DNA of 64,000 nucleotides from Neobacillus sp. DY30 (GTDB lineage: Bacteria > Bacillota > Bacilli > Bacillales > Cytobacillaceae), in NCBI RefSeq assembly GCF_030123065.1, contig NZ_CP126093.1, positions 1,058,001 to 1,122,000 of the forward strand, in the 5' to 3' direction. The position numbers were made by a program, and so were the translations under genes. The notes under the pieces are model-generated. The model was not told where the DNA came from and made no database searches. It saw only the letters and a list, made by a program, of their open reading frames with translations. Shown piece by piece: positions 53,166 through 61,523 of this stretch; position 1 is the first letter of the stretch; every line of letters begins with the position of its first letter.

Positions 53166-54302
53166 ATGTTAAATACCTTAAGCCCTTTTTTACAGGCAAA
53201 CTGGGAAAAGTCGGGATTTCAAAAACCTACTTCCATTCAGGATACAGCCATTCCTTTAATTCTTGAAGGAAAAGATGTAATTGCAGAATCTCCAACTGGT
53301 ACAGGCAAAACACTTGCTTATTTATTACCATTATTAAATAAAGTTGAACCTAATTCACAATCATTACAAGCTATAGTCTTAGCATCATCTCAGGAATTGG
53401 TTATGCAGGTTTATTCAGAATTTCAAAAGTGGTCAGAAGGCAGCGGCATAAGAGGTACTTCTATCATTGGCGGTGCCAACGTAAAACGTCAGCTTGAGAA
53501 ATTGAAAAAGCGCCCTCATGTCATTTTTGCTACACCAGGCCGGTTATTTGAGCTGATTAAACAGAAAAAAGTAAAAATGCACGAGGTTAAGCTGATTGTT
53601 TTAGATGAAGGAGACCAGCTGCTTATTCCAGAGCATCTCAACACAGTCCAAAATATTGTTAAATCGACGATGGCTGACCGCCAAGTAGTTTTATTCTCGG
53701 CGACGATGAAAGCCGGCACAGAAAAATTGGCCAAGGAGATAACGAAGGAGCCAGAAATACTACGAATTGAAAAGGATGAGCTCGCTTCCTCTGGAGAGGT
53801 TGAGCATCTATATTTTATTGCCGAACCTAGAGATAAGTTTAAGCTTCTGGAGAAAATTGCTCGTATAGAAAACATTAAAGCCTTGGCATTTATTAATGAC
53901 ATTGGGGAAATTCAAGTTTTTAAAGAAAAGTTCAATTTCAAAGAGCTATCAACAGGCATTCTACATAGTGATATGAAAAAATTAGAACGGCAGGCAGAGC
54001 TTAAGGCTTTTCGTGATGGAAAAACAAAAATGCTGATTGCTACTGACGTGGCAGCAAGAGGATTGGATATACAAGGAGTCACTCATGTTGTCCATGTCGA
54101 TTTCCCTAGGGATATTGCCCAATATGTTCACAGAGCTGGCAGAACAGGCAGAATGGGAGCAAATGGCATCGTTATTTCCTTGGTAACGGAACGAGAAGAG
54201 AGAGAATTGAAAAGATATTGCCAAGAACTAAATGTCACACCTAATAAAAGAATCTTCTATAAAGGACTAATTGCTGAGCCTGAACAAAAGGTACGGCGTT
54301 AA
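53166..54302 (+). CDS. yfmL: DEAD-box RNA helicase YfmL
   Basis: A minimal RNA helicase of 378 aa, linked in B. subtilis to ribosome assembly. The Q-motif GFQKPTSIQ, Walker A SPTGTGKT near 40-47, motif Ib TPGR, motif III SAT and motif VI HRAGRTGR are intact. Motif II reads DEGD (147-150) rather than DEAD. No C-terminal extension. Residues around ASSQELVMQVYSEFQKW and GGANVKRQLEKLKKRPH closely match B. subtilis YfmL. Monocistronic. Confidence 0.88.
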   Translation: MLNTLSPFLQANWEKSGFQKPTSIQDTAIPLILEGKDVIAESPTGTGKTLAYLLPLLNKVEPNSQSLQAIVLASSQELVMQVYSEFQKWSEGSGIRGTSIIGGANVKRQLEKLKKRPHVIFATPGRLFELIKQKKVKMHEVKLIVLDEGDQLLIPEHLNTVQNIVKSTMADRQVVLFSATMKAGTEKLAKEITKEPEILRIEKDELASSGEVEHLYFIAEPRDKFKLLEKIARIENIKALAFINDIGEIQVFKEKFNFKELSTGILHSDMKKLERQAELKAFRDGKTKMLIATDVAARGLDIQGVTHVVHVDFPRDIAQYVHRAGRTGRMGANGIVISLVTEREERELKRYCQELNVTPNKRIFYKGLIAEPEQKVRR

Positions 54303-54304
54303 AT

Positions 54305-54337
54305 AAAGACAGTGGGACTTTCCTACTGTCTTTAATA
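54305..54337 (+). terminator. Rho-independent terminator
   Basis: AAAGACAGT pairs with ACTGTCTTT after the helicase gene. The T tract is short. Confidence 0.65.
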
Positions 54338-54387
54338 TTGCAGGAATACCCTTTTTCGTTATAAAATTTATCAAGGGAGGGGAAAAT

Positions 54388-55857
54388 GTGGAAAATCCAA
54401 AATTAACTAAATACCTTGATCATTGGATTGAGGAAGCGACCATAACTCAAATGCAGGAAAAAATGTCAAGCGGAGAGCTAACATCAAAAGAACTTGTATT
54501 GATGTACCTACATAGAATTTCTGTTTATGATAAAAGTATCCACTCCATTCTTGAGATCAACCCAGATGCACTTCATATCGCATCGGCGCTTGACGCTGAA
54601 CGGAAGGAATCGGGGCCACGCAGTGCTTTGCACGGCATTCCTATTTTAATAAAAGACAACATTGACACCGCTGATAAAATGCATACTAGTGCTGGTTCTC
54701 TAGCTTTAAAGAATTCCGTTGCGTTAAGGGATTCTTATGTGGCAGAACAGCTTCGTGCAGCAGGAGCGGTCATTTTGGGTAAGACGAATATGACGGAATG
54801 GGCAAACTTCATGGCTTATGGGATGAAAAGCGGGTATAGCTCACGCGGTGGTCAGGTATTAAATCCTTATGGTCCCGGACAATTTAATGTAGGCGGTTCC
54901 AGTTCAGGTTCTGGTGCAGCTATTGCTGCAAATTTAGCAGCTGCGGCGATTGGAACGGAAACGTCTGGATCCATTTTGAATCCATCCTGCCAAAACTCAC
55001 TAGTCGGAATAAAACCGACAGTGGGGCTAATCAGCAGAAGAGGTATTATACCGATTGCACACACTCAGGATACAGCCGGACCAATGGCTAGGACTGTCAG
55101 AGACGCAGCTATTCTTTTGAATGCATTAACAGGAAGAGATGAAGAAGATCCAATAACAAAAACCAATCCATTAGCTGAGAAGGATTTTACTGAACATCTG
55201 CTTAGAGATGGACTTAAGGGCAAACGAATTGGCATTGCTTTAGATGGATTCACTGAACAGTTAAGTGAAGATATGCTGAAGATTTTTCACGATGCAGTTG
55301 CTGTGTTAGAGGCGGCGGGTGCTGAAATTATTGAACATATAGAGATCCCCTCTGCAAATGCAAAATGGTGCTATGACGTTTTAACGTACGAGTTTAAACC
55401 TAACTTAAATGCTTATTTGAACAATCTTCATCCATCTATACCAATTAGAACCTTGACTGATTTAATCCAATTTAATAAGGACAATGAAGATACAATGCTT
55501 AAGTATGGACAGGAAGTCCTGATTCAATCCGAAGCAACTAGTGGTTCTTTAACAGAATCGAATTATGTAAATACATTGGAATTTGATTATTATCATTCCA
55601 CCGAACAGGGAATTGATTATGCAATTGAGCAGTATCAATTGGATGTTATTCTATTCCCGAGTGAAGCGGCCTCGCATATTAGTGCGAAAGCCGGCTATCC
55701 AACCATTGCAGTACCTGCTGGGTATACTTCCGTTGGAGAGCCAGTTGGAATTACTTTTGCCGGAACGGCTTATAGTGAACCAACGTTAATTGAAGCAGCC
55801 TTTGCGTTTGAACAACTAACAAAGTTCCGTAAAGCACCAGTTCTTGGGGGAGAATAA
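54388..55857 (+). CDS. Amidase signature family protein
   Basis: A Ser-cisSer-Lys amide hydrolase of 489 aa. The catalytic Lys is K89 in ILIKDNIDTA. The Gly/Ser-rich signature GGSSSGSGAAIAANLAAAAI begins near 168, and the nucleophile Ser is S195 in TETSGSI. The start is a GTG at 54388 behind GGGAGGGG. It resembles GatA in the core but lacks GatB/GatC neighbours and is a stand-alone amidase. Substrate unknown. The stop overlaps a sigma-G-like promoter for the next small gene. Confidence 0.87.
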   Translation: MENPKLTKYLDHWIEEATITQMQEKMSSGELTSKELVLMYLHRISVYDKSIHSILEINPDALHIASALDAERKESGPRSALHGIPILIKDNIDTADKMHTSAGSLALKNSVALRDSYVAEQLRAAGAVILGKTNMTEWANFMAYGMKSGYSSRGGQVLNPYGPGQFNVGGSSSGSGAAIAANLAAAAIGTETSGSILNPSCQNSLVGIKPTVGLISRRGIIPIAHTQDTAGPMARTVRDAAILLNALTGRDEEDPITKTNPLAEKDFTEHLLRDGLKGKRIGIALDGFTEQLSEDMLKIFHDAVAVLEAAGAEIIEHIEIPSANAKWCYDVLTYEFKPNLNAYLNNLHPSIPIRTLTDLIQFNKDNEDTMLKYGQEVLIQSEATSGSLTESNYVNTLEFDYYHSTEQGIDYAIEQYQLDVILFPSEAASHISAKAGYPTIAVPAGYTSVGEPVGITFAGTAYSEPTLIEAAFAFEQLTKFRKAPVLGGE

Positions 55858-55881
55858 CTTCATTTATTTTCACTCATACTA
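55851..55881 (+). promoter_or_regulatory. Sigma-G-like promoter
   Basis: AGAATA at 55851-55856, an 18-bp spacer and a perfect CATACTA at 55875-55881. It lies 31 bp before a 44-codon gene, suggesting forespore expression. Confidence 0.55.
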
Positions 55882-55912
55882 TGTATGTATTCTCTAAAAA
55901 GGAGATGATAGT

Positions 55913-56047
55913 ATGGGTAGACAGAAACTCGGAAATGCCAATGCCCAGCGAAATAACAATCGTAAAGAGGCAATGAGAACGCCTGAAGAACTCGTTGAAT
56001 TCGAAACGGGAGAAAAATTAAAACGTAACCGCCCGCATGGGAAATAA
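55913..56047 (+). CDS. Small basic protein, probable forespore (SASP-like) product
   Basis: A 44-residue hydrophilic protein rich in Asn, Arg, Lys and Glu (MGRQKLGNANAQRNNNRKEA at the N-terminus, ending RPHGK). It has no hydrophobic segment. GGAG lies eight bases before the ATG, a sigma-G-like promoter precedes it and a terminator follows at once. Composition resembles minor small acid-soluble spore proteins, but I cannot assign it to a named family. Confidence 0.7.
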   Translation: MGRQKLGNANAQRNNNRKEAMRTPEELVEFETGEKLKRNRPHGK

Positions 56048-56052
56048 AGAAA

Positions 56053-56084
56053 ACGCCTCCAACTCTGGAGGCGTGTCATTTTTG
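56053..56084. terminator. Terminator between the small spore-type gene and the converging Rieske gene
   Basis: ACGCCTCCA pairs with TGGAGGCGT, followed by GTCATTTTT on the plus strand. Confidence 0.75.
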
Positions 56085-56105
56085 GTATTGTGAAATATCT
56101 GGTTA

Positions 56106-57641
56106 CTATTGTAAATCTCCAACATTTTTTAGTGCCTTTTTTGCAGGCCCCTCGATTACGGAACCATCATAAGCGAATCGTGAACCATGACATGGGCAAT
56201 CCCACGATTTTTCTGCATGGTTCCATTCACATTCACAGCCTAAATGAGTACAAGTAGTATCTACAATATAGAGCTTTCCGTTTTCATCTTTATAGGCTCC
56301 TGCACGTTGTCCTTTGTGCATGACAACAGAACCTTCTCCATTCACTAAATCCCCAGGATCCTTTGGTACAAATTCAAGTTTTCCTTTAATTAAATGCTTT
56401 GCCACGTCAGCATTGGTTGAAATAAAGGACTTAATATCTGGGTCAGCGTCAAAACGTGATGGAGTATATAATTCCTTATACGGATTGTCTCGGTTTAATA
56501 CATAATCAGTTAGGAGATGAGCAGCCAGAATACCTGAGGTCATTCCCCATTTTTTATAGCCGGTTGCCACTAAAATATGTTCTTTATCACTTGTTAGTGG
56601 ACCAATGTAAGGAACCTTGTCCAACGTTACTAAATCTTGTGCGGACCAACGGTAATGATAGTCAGAAAGGTCAAATACATCTTTTGCAAATGACTCAAGT
56701 GCAACATAGTGGCTTAGCGTATCGATGCCCTGACCTGTCTTATGATTTTCACCGCCAAGAATCAGGAGATTACCCCCTTCAATTGGTGTAAAGCGGATGG
56801 AGCGAGATGGACTGTCAGCGCTGATATACATTCCGCCGGGATATTCCTTATTGGTTTTTATCCCAATGGCGTAAGATCTTTCCGCATACATCCTGGCAAA
56901 ATAGAGGCCGGGTTTATCATAAAAAGGGAAATGGGAGGCAATAATCACCTGTTTACATGCAACTTTATGTCCACCCTTGATCTTAACCTTTGGCTGAGAT
57001 GATTCGACATCCTCAATTCCTGCTGCAACTGAATTTTCATAAACCTTACACCCAGCTTTGACTGCCTCTTCTAAAAGCCCTCTTAAAAATTTCAGGGGAT
57101 GGTATTGTGCCTGTTTACGCATTAATAGTGCAGATTTTATTTGAATATCAAACGGAATGTTTCCTACTAAGTCACCATTAATCCCCAGCTTTTGATATGC
57201 GGACATTTCCGTTTCAAGTTTCCTATCATACTGGTCGGTTGTTGCATAAACAAAAGCATCCTGGTTGCTAAAATCACAATCTATTCCTTTTTCATTGGAT
57301 GTTTTCTCAACGAATTGAATCGCATTTGAAGCGGATTCGTAATATAACCTGGCCTTTTCCTCGCCAAAATGGCTGATTAACTCATCGTATATCAATCCAT
57401 GCTGCGCAGTCAGCTTTGCGGTTGTATGTCCCGTTGTGCCGTTTAACACTCCGCCTGCTTCAATAATCGCGACTTTTACACCCTCTTTTGTAAGCAAATA
57501 AGCTGCAGTAATACCTGTTATACCTGCCCCTACAATGGCTACGTCAACTGTAGTATCCTCATTTAATGTTTCAAAGGTTGGCAGCTCTATTTCACGCCAA
57601 TAGGTTCTAGGAAATTGATGCGTGCTATCAGATGTACTCAT
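56106..57641 (-). CDS. yhfW: FAD-dependent oxidoreductase fused to a Rieske domain (YhfW-like)
   Basis: A 511-residue fusion. The N-terminal DAO-type FAD domain has the nucleotide motif VDVAIVGAGITGITAAYLL near 28-46. The C-terminal ~80 residues are a Rieske domain with CTHLGC and CPCHGSRF. B. subtilis YhfW has the same architecture and size. The substrate is not known; amine or amino-acid oxidation linked to a [2Fe-2S] centre is plausible. ATG follows GGAGGAG. Divergent from the PLP enzyme gene. Confidence 0.87.
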   Translation of the reverse strand: MSTSDSTHQFPRTYWREIELPTFETLNEDTTVDVAIVGAGITGITAAYLLTKEGVKVAIIEAGGVLNGTTGHTTAKLTAQHGLIYDELISHFGEEKARLYYESASNAIQFVEKTSNEKGIDCDFSNQDAFVYATTDQYDRKLETEMSAYQKLGINGDLVGNIPFDIQIKSALLMRKQAQYHPLKFLRGLLEEAVKAGCKVYENSVAAGIEDVESSQPKVKIKGGHKVACKQVIIASHFPFYDKPGLYFARMYAERSYAIGIKTNKEYPGGMYISADSPSRSIRFTPIEGGNLLILGGENHKTGQGIDTLSHYVALESFAKDVFDLSDYHYRWSAQDLVTLDKVPYIGPLTSDKEHILVATGYKKWGMTSGILAAHLLTDYVLNRDNPYKELYTPSRFDADPDIKSFISTNADVAKHLIKGKLEFVPKDPGDLVNGEGSVVMHKGQRAGAYKDENGKLYIVDTTCTHLGCECEWNHAEKSWDCPCHGSRFAYDGSVIEGPAKKALKNVGDLQ

Positions 57642-57815
57642 ATGTGCTCCTCCAGTACTATTATCATATGATTAATTTTTCCAAATTTGTCGATATCATG
57701 TAATCGAAATTCAGAAAAATATTATTTGAAAATAGATTTCAATTGACGAGAGAACCTGCTATTGTTATTTTTTATAATATAGAAACTATTTTGTTAATTA
57801 AAAAGAGGTGCTGAT

Positions 57816-58955
57816 ATGGGGAATAGATTTGAGACAGAAATTTTACATAGCGGGAAGAAAAATAATAGTAAAATTGTAAGTAAGGTTACACCAATTTATC
57901 AGACCTCTGCATTTGCCTTTAAAGATCTTGAAGAGCTTGAAGGCTATTATCATGGGAATGGTCAGTATCTATATTCTCGTGTAGGAAACCCCAATACAGA
58001 TGAGCTTGCTGAAGCCGTTGCCAGACTTGAGGGTGCTCCGGCAGGTGTTGCTTCTTCTTCGGGATTGTCTGCGATATTGGCCGGTGTTTTAGCTGTTGTA
58101 AAAAACGGAGACCATATTATAGCAGCCGATGATTTATATGGGGGCAGCTACCATATGTTGAAAGAAGAATTAAATCAATTTGGGATTGAAACGACTTTCG
58201 TCTCCTTTAAAAATTTAAGGGGAGTAGAAGAAGAGATTAAAGATAATACAAAACTTCTTTATACAGAATCAATCACCAATCCATTATTACGGGTAGAGGA
58301 TATAACAGGGGTTGTTGAACTCGCTCGTAAGCACCAGCTTAATACATTGGTTGATAATACATTTGCCACTCCATACCATTGTCAGCCATATCCAATGGGC
58401 ATTGATTTAGTGGTTCATAGTGGAACCAAATACATTGGAGGACATAGTGATGTAACCATAGGTGTACTTACAGGCAGAGAGGATTTAGTCGCTAGTGCAC
58501 GCGCTAAGATTATTAACTTGGGGACGAATGTCAGCCCATTTGAAGCCTGGCTGACATGCCGCGGTTTAAAAACATTAGCACTGAGAATGCGAGCACAATC
58601 CGGTAACGCAAAGAAGTTAGCTGAAGCATTATCACAAAACCCTTTTGTTGAAAAGGTATATTACCCATTTGAACAAGAAGAAGAAGGGTTTGGCGCGATG
58701 GTAACGATTCAGCTTTCGAAGACGGTCGATACCAATCACTTTCTTAGCTCGTTAGAATGGATCAAGATTGCTCCAACACTTGCCGGAGTTGAAACCACTG
58801 TTTCCCATCCATTAACAACTTCTCATCGTTCTCTCCCGCAGGAAGCGTGTGAAGCTTTAGGTATTACCAAAGAGGTTGTCCGCATTTCAGTGGGAATTGA
58901 ACATGTCGAGGATATTATTGCACAATTTGAAAAAGCAATTGAAAAATCAATCTAA
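57816..58955 (+). CDS. Trans-sulfuration PLP enzyme (cystathionine gamma-synthase/lyase family)
   Basis: A Cys/Met-metabolism PLP enzyme of 379 aa. K205 in SGTKYIGGH is the Schiff-base lysine; YSRVGNPNTDELAEAVA and DNTFATPYHCQP are family blocks. After VEKVYYP the usual segment with HPxHxxAxxQ is missing, so the chain goes directly to EQEEEGFGAMVTIQL. That deletion removes a substrate-loop region and makes the exact reaction uncertain: gamma-synthase, gamma-lyase or a related methionine-biosynthesis protein. Monocistronic with a terminator and no riboswitch. Confidence 0.82.
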   Translation: MGNRFETEILHSGKKNNSKIVSKVTPIYQTSAFAFKDLEELEGYYHGNGQYLYSRVGNPNTDELAEAVARLEGAPAGVASSSGLSAILAGVLAVVKNGDHIIAADDLYGGSYHMLKEELNQFGIETTFVSFKNLRGVEEEIKDNTKLLYTESITNPLLRVEDITGVVELARKHQLNTLVDNTFATPYHCQPYPMGIDLVVHSGTKYIGGHSDVTIGVLTGREDLVASARAKIINLGTNVSPFEAWLTCRGLKTLALRMRAQSGNAKKLAEALSQNPFVEKVYYPFEQEEEGFGAMVTIQLSKTVDTNHFLSSLEWIKIAPTLAGVETTVSHPLTTSHRSLPQEACEALGITKEVVRISVGIEHVEDIIAQFEKAIEKSI

Positions 58956-58957
58956 AT

Positions 58958-58992
58958 AAGAACCCTGGAGTCCAGGGTTCTTCGCTTTATTG
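58958..58992 (+). terminator. Probable terminator
   Basis: AAGAACCCTGG pairs with CCAGGGTTCTT around AGT. The T tract is poor. Confidence 0.65.
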
Positions 58993-59000
58993 TTATAAGC

Positions 59001-59141
59001 TTAGTCACTTTCTTTTTTAACCGGGTCAATACGGGTGGAGTCTTCAGAGTTAAGTGTTTCTCTTAAAAAATAAACCATCGTACCCCCTACAAAACCAAGA
59101 CAAATGATAAACCCAATGGCAGTGACCCACCATCCAGCCAT
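59001..59141 (-). CDS. Small single-span membrane protein
   Basis: A 46-residue protein on the minus strand. It has one transmembrane helix (ITAIGFII-type stretch, residues about 6-26: WVTAIGFIICLGFVGG) and a charged C-terminal tail ending DPVKKESD. The ATG at 59141 is preceded by AAAGGGGGG on the minus strand, a good ribosome-binding site. Too short for usual ORF cut-offs. Family not recognised; similar one-span proteins occur near sporulation genes in bacilli. Confidence 0.68.
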   Translation of the reverse strand: MAGWWVTAIGFIICLGFVGGTMVYFLRETLNSEDSTRIDPVKKESD

Positions 59142-59192
59142 TCAAATCCCCCCTTTGCTAATGTTTATGCGAAAGGGGGAGCTTTCTATTAT

Positions 59193-59567
59193 TTATTTTT
59201 TCTTTTCTAATTCTGCATAATAATCTACTTTTTTAATATTTACTCCTACAAACGTTTCAATAATGGATTGACCGCCTGCAATGGAAAAAATCAAAATGAT
59301 CACAAACGTTACCCGGGGAAAAAGTAAATATCCGCCTCCAAGAAATATCGCACTCCAGACACCAGCACACCAATAACATTTAAGTAAATACCCAAACATG
59401 CCTTTCGGTACTTCCTTTGTTTCGATTCCATGATTCGTTTCTACTTTAACTTTCTTCATAAATGGCTTACGGATAAATTCAGTAATTTTATCAAAAACAA
59501 TTAAATGGGTTAAGCGGTAGCTAGCTAAAATTAGCATCACATAGGTTATCCATGAAATATCTCTCAC
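59193..59567 (-). CDS. DUF1360 membrane protein (YjcA-like, sporulation-associated)
   Basis: A 124-residue membrane protein of DUF1360 with ASYRLTHLIVFDKITEFIRKPF and the conserved CYWCAGVW motif, and about three hydrophobic helices. The start is a GTG at 59567, because GGAGGAG lies just before it; a longer TTG-initiated frame would read through that site. B. subtilis YjcA is a sporulation protein of this family. It is divergent from the LysM-CAP gene. Confidence 0.8.
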   Translation of the reverse strand: MRDISWITYVMLILASYRLTHLIVFDKITEFIRKPFMKKVKVETNHGIETKEVPKGMFGYLLKCYWCAGVWSAIFLGGGYLLFPRVTFVIILIFSIAGGQSIIETFVGVNIKKVDYYAELEKKK

Positions 59568-59664
59568 TATTTCTCCTCCGAACAAATTCAGTTAATAAAT
59601 TTAGTATTACCATCTGTATATTTTGAGCCTTAAAACAAAAATATATATCGGAGGAGGCGTAAAA

Positions 59665-60279
59665 ATGAAAAAATCATTTTGGTTAAGTTTACTGTTTTTA
59701 CTACCACTTTTAAGTATTCCAAATGTGTCGTTTGCCCAGCAAATCCACACCGTTCAACCAGGGGACACTCTTTGGAAAATCGCCGTTCGTTACCAAGTTG
59801 GGATAACTGAAATCATCTCAGCCAACCCCCAATTTAGGAACCCAAACCTGATTTACCCAGGAGATAAAGTTACAATTCCTAGTTTTGATGCAACGAAAAG
59901 CATTGAGAGCCAAGTCGTTCAATTAACAAATCAAGAACGGGCAAAAAATGGATTAAAACCTCTAATTCAAGATTGGGAACTTTCAAGGGTTGCGCGTTAT
60001 AAGTCCCTGGACATGAGGGATAAAAACTATTTCAGTCACACTAGTCCGACATACGGCAGTCCATTTACCATGATGAAGAATTTTGGTATCTCCTATCGCG
60101 CCGCAGCCGAAAATATTGCAGCAGGGCAAACAACGGCACAGGGAGTTGTCAACGCATGGATGAACAGTTCGGGGCACCGTGCCAATATATTAAGCACAAG
60201 ATATACACATATTGGCGTTGGCTACGCACAAGGCGGATCGCAAAGACATTATTGGACACAGATGTTCATCGCTAAATAA
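59665..60279 (+). CDS. LysM-CAP domain secreted protein (YkwD/SafA-like)
   Basis: A 204-residue secreted protein. The signal peptide ends near AQQ (residue 23). A LysM domain at about 25-70 (HTVQPGDTLWKIAVRYQVG; LIYPGDKVTIP) binds peptidoglycan. A CAP/SCP domain at about 78-204 carries LTNQERAKNGLKPL, YFSHTSPTYG and SSGHRANIL. ATG at 59665 is seven bases after GGAGGAGG; an earlier in-frame ATG is not supported. Such proteins often occur in the spore cortex or coat. Function of CAP domains in bacteria is unsettled. Confidence 0.9.
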   Translation: MKKSFWLSLLFLLPLLSIPNVSFAQQIHTVQPGDTLWKIAVRYQVGITEIISANPQFRNPNLIYPGDKVTIPSFDATKSIESQVVQLTNQERAKNGLKPLIQDWELSRVARYKSLDMRDKNYFSHTSPTYGSPFTMMKNFGISYRAAAENIAAGQTTAQGVVNAWMNSSGHRANILSTRYTHIGVGYAQGGSQRHYWTQMFIAK

Positions 60280-60284
60280 CCACC

Positions 60285-60322
60285 AAAAGGGTCAGTACCT
60301 CACAAGGGACTGACCTTTTCTA
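60285..60322 (+). terminator. Rho-independent terminator
   Basis: AAAAGGGTCAG pairs with CTGACCTTTT with one bulged G. It separates the LysM-CAP gene from the lia operon. Confidence 0.75.
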
Positions 60323-60418
60323 CGTCTCAAGACCGATATGAAAATAAAGCGCTGGTTCGTTATGAGAAAATTGGAATAGAGGTAAGATGAAATCAAGATA
60401 AAGAAAGGAGGAAATAAA

Positions 60419-60766
60419 ATGAAAAAGTTCGGATTAATACTTGCCGGTGGAATTGCAGCGATCATTTTACTTTCATCAATAGGTCCGATGATAGGACTAT
60501 TAGTTGGTCTTGCAATTTTGTACTTCATTTTCAAACAGTTCTTAAAGGCTGAATCGACCGGAGGAAAGATTGCTCTAGGGATTCTTGGTTTCTTTGTCCT
60601 AATGGCCTCTATTCATAACGCACCTGCTATCATTGGGGGTGTTGCTGCATATGTACTTTATCTTGTATATAAAAACTGGAATAGGGGCAAAAGGACGGTT
60701 GTAAAAGAGGATAATGACCCATTTACAAATTTTGAAAAGCAATGGAATGAAATAAACAAATTCTAA
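60419..60766 (+). CDS. liaI: LiaI-like membrane protein (lmo0954 family)
   Basis: A 115-residue membrane protein with three to four helices, including a glycine-rich start LILAGGIAAIILLSSIGP, and a charged C-terminal tail. In B. subtilis LiaI anchors the PspA-like LiaH at the membrane during cell-envelope stress. ATG follows GGAGG. First gene of liaI-liaH-liaF-liaS-liaR. The ~95 bp upstream should carry the LiaR-controlled promoter, which I could not locate with certainty. Confidence 0.8.
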   Translation: MKKFGLILAGGIAAIILLSSIGPMIGLLVGLAILYFIFKQFLKAESTGGKIALGILGFFVLMASIHNAPAIIGGVAAYVLYLVYKNWNRGKRTVVKEDNDPFTNFEKQWNEINKF

Positions 60767-60784
60767 ATTTAAGGAGAGATAGTG

Positions 60785-61429
60785 ATGACTAATTTATTTA
60801 CACGTATCAAAGATACCATTATGGCTGATTTACATGCTGCGGTTGATCAGAAAGAAAAGCAAAATCCAATAGCGCTTCTTAATCAATATCTTCGTCAATG
60901 TGAGCAAGAAACTGAAAAAGTAAGAAAACTTGTGGAACGTCAATATGCACTGAAAGATGAACTTACGAGAGAATATTCGCAAGCAGCGGAATTAGCAGAA
61001 AAGAGGAAGTATCAGGCAGAAGTTGCCTCTAAAGCAGGTGAAACTGAGCTGTATGAATTTGCAGCGGCAGAACATCAGCAATATTCAAACCGTGTTGAAC
61101 GTCTTGGGACTACACTAGAGCAAATGAAAGGTCAGCTCGGGGAACTAGAGAGAAAATATGAGGACATGAAACATAAGTTAAAAGATATGCAAATCCGCCG
61201 TCTGGAATTAATGGGCCGTGAAAATGTTACCCGTGCCAATCATCGAATGAATCAAGTATTGAATTCAAATCTTACATCTAACAATGCAAACGCACGTTTT
61301 CAAGAAATTGATTCTTACTTAGATCGTTTAGATTATCAAGTAAAAAGTGCATATTACCGTGATACCATTGATGCAAGGATTGCACAATTGGAAAAAGAAA
61401 TGGAATTAGAAGAAAGCAAGTCCATTTAA
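60785..61429 (+). CDS. liaH: LiaH, PspA/IM30 family protein
   Basis: A 214-residue coiled-coil protein of the phage-shock/IM30 family (LNQYLRQCEQETEKVRKLV; RKYEDMKHKLKDMQIRRLEL), forming large rings at the membrane under antibiotic stress. ATG at 60785 is eight bases after AGGAG; a GTG one codon earlier is less likely. A terminator hairpin after it would make liaIH the abundant transcript, as in B. subtilis. Confidence 0.9.
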   Translation: MTNLFTRIKDTIMADLHAAVDQKEKQNPIALLNQYLRQCEQETEKVRKLVERQYALKDELTREYSQAAELAEKRKYQAEVASKAGETELYEFAAAEHQQYSNRVERLGTTLEQMKGQLGELERKYEDMKHKLKDMQIRRLELMGRENVTRANHRMNQVLNSNLTSNNANARFQEIDSYLDRLDYQVKSAYYRDTIDARIAQLEKEMELEESKSI

Positions 61430-61450
61430 TAACCAAAAATATGGTATTCT

Positions 61451-61480
61451 AAAAAGGTGCAGTCTTATGCACCTTTTTGG
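61451..61480 (+). terminator. Intra-operon terminator between liaH and liaF
   Basis: AAAAAGGTGCA pairs perfectly with TGCACCTTTTT around a 6-nt loop. Partial read-through would give high liaIH and low liaFSR expression. Confidence 0.8.
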
Positions 61481-61523
61481 CCTAACGATCAAACAGGATT
61501 AAAGTGAAGGGGAGGGTGGCCAG

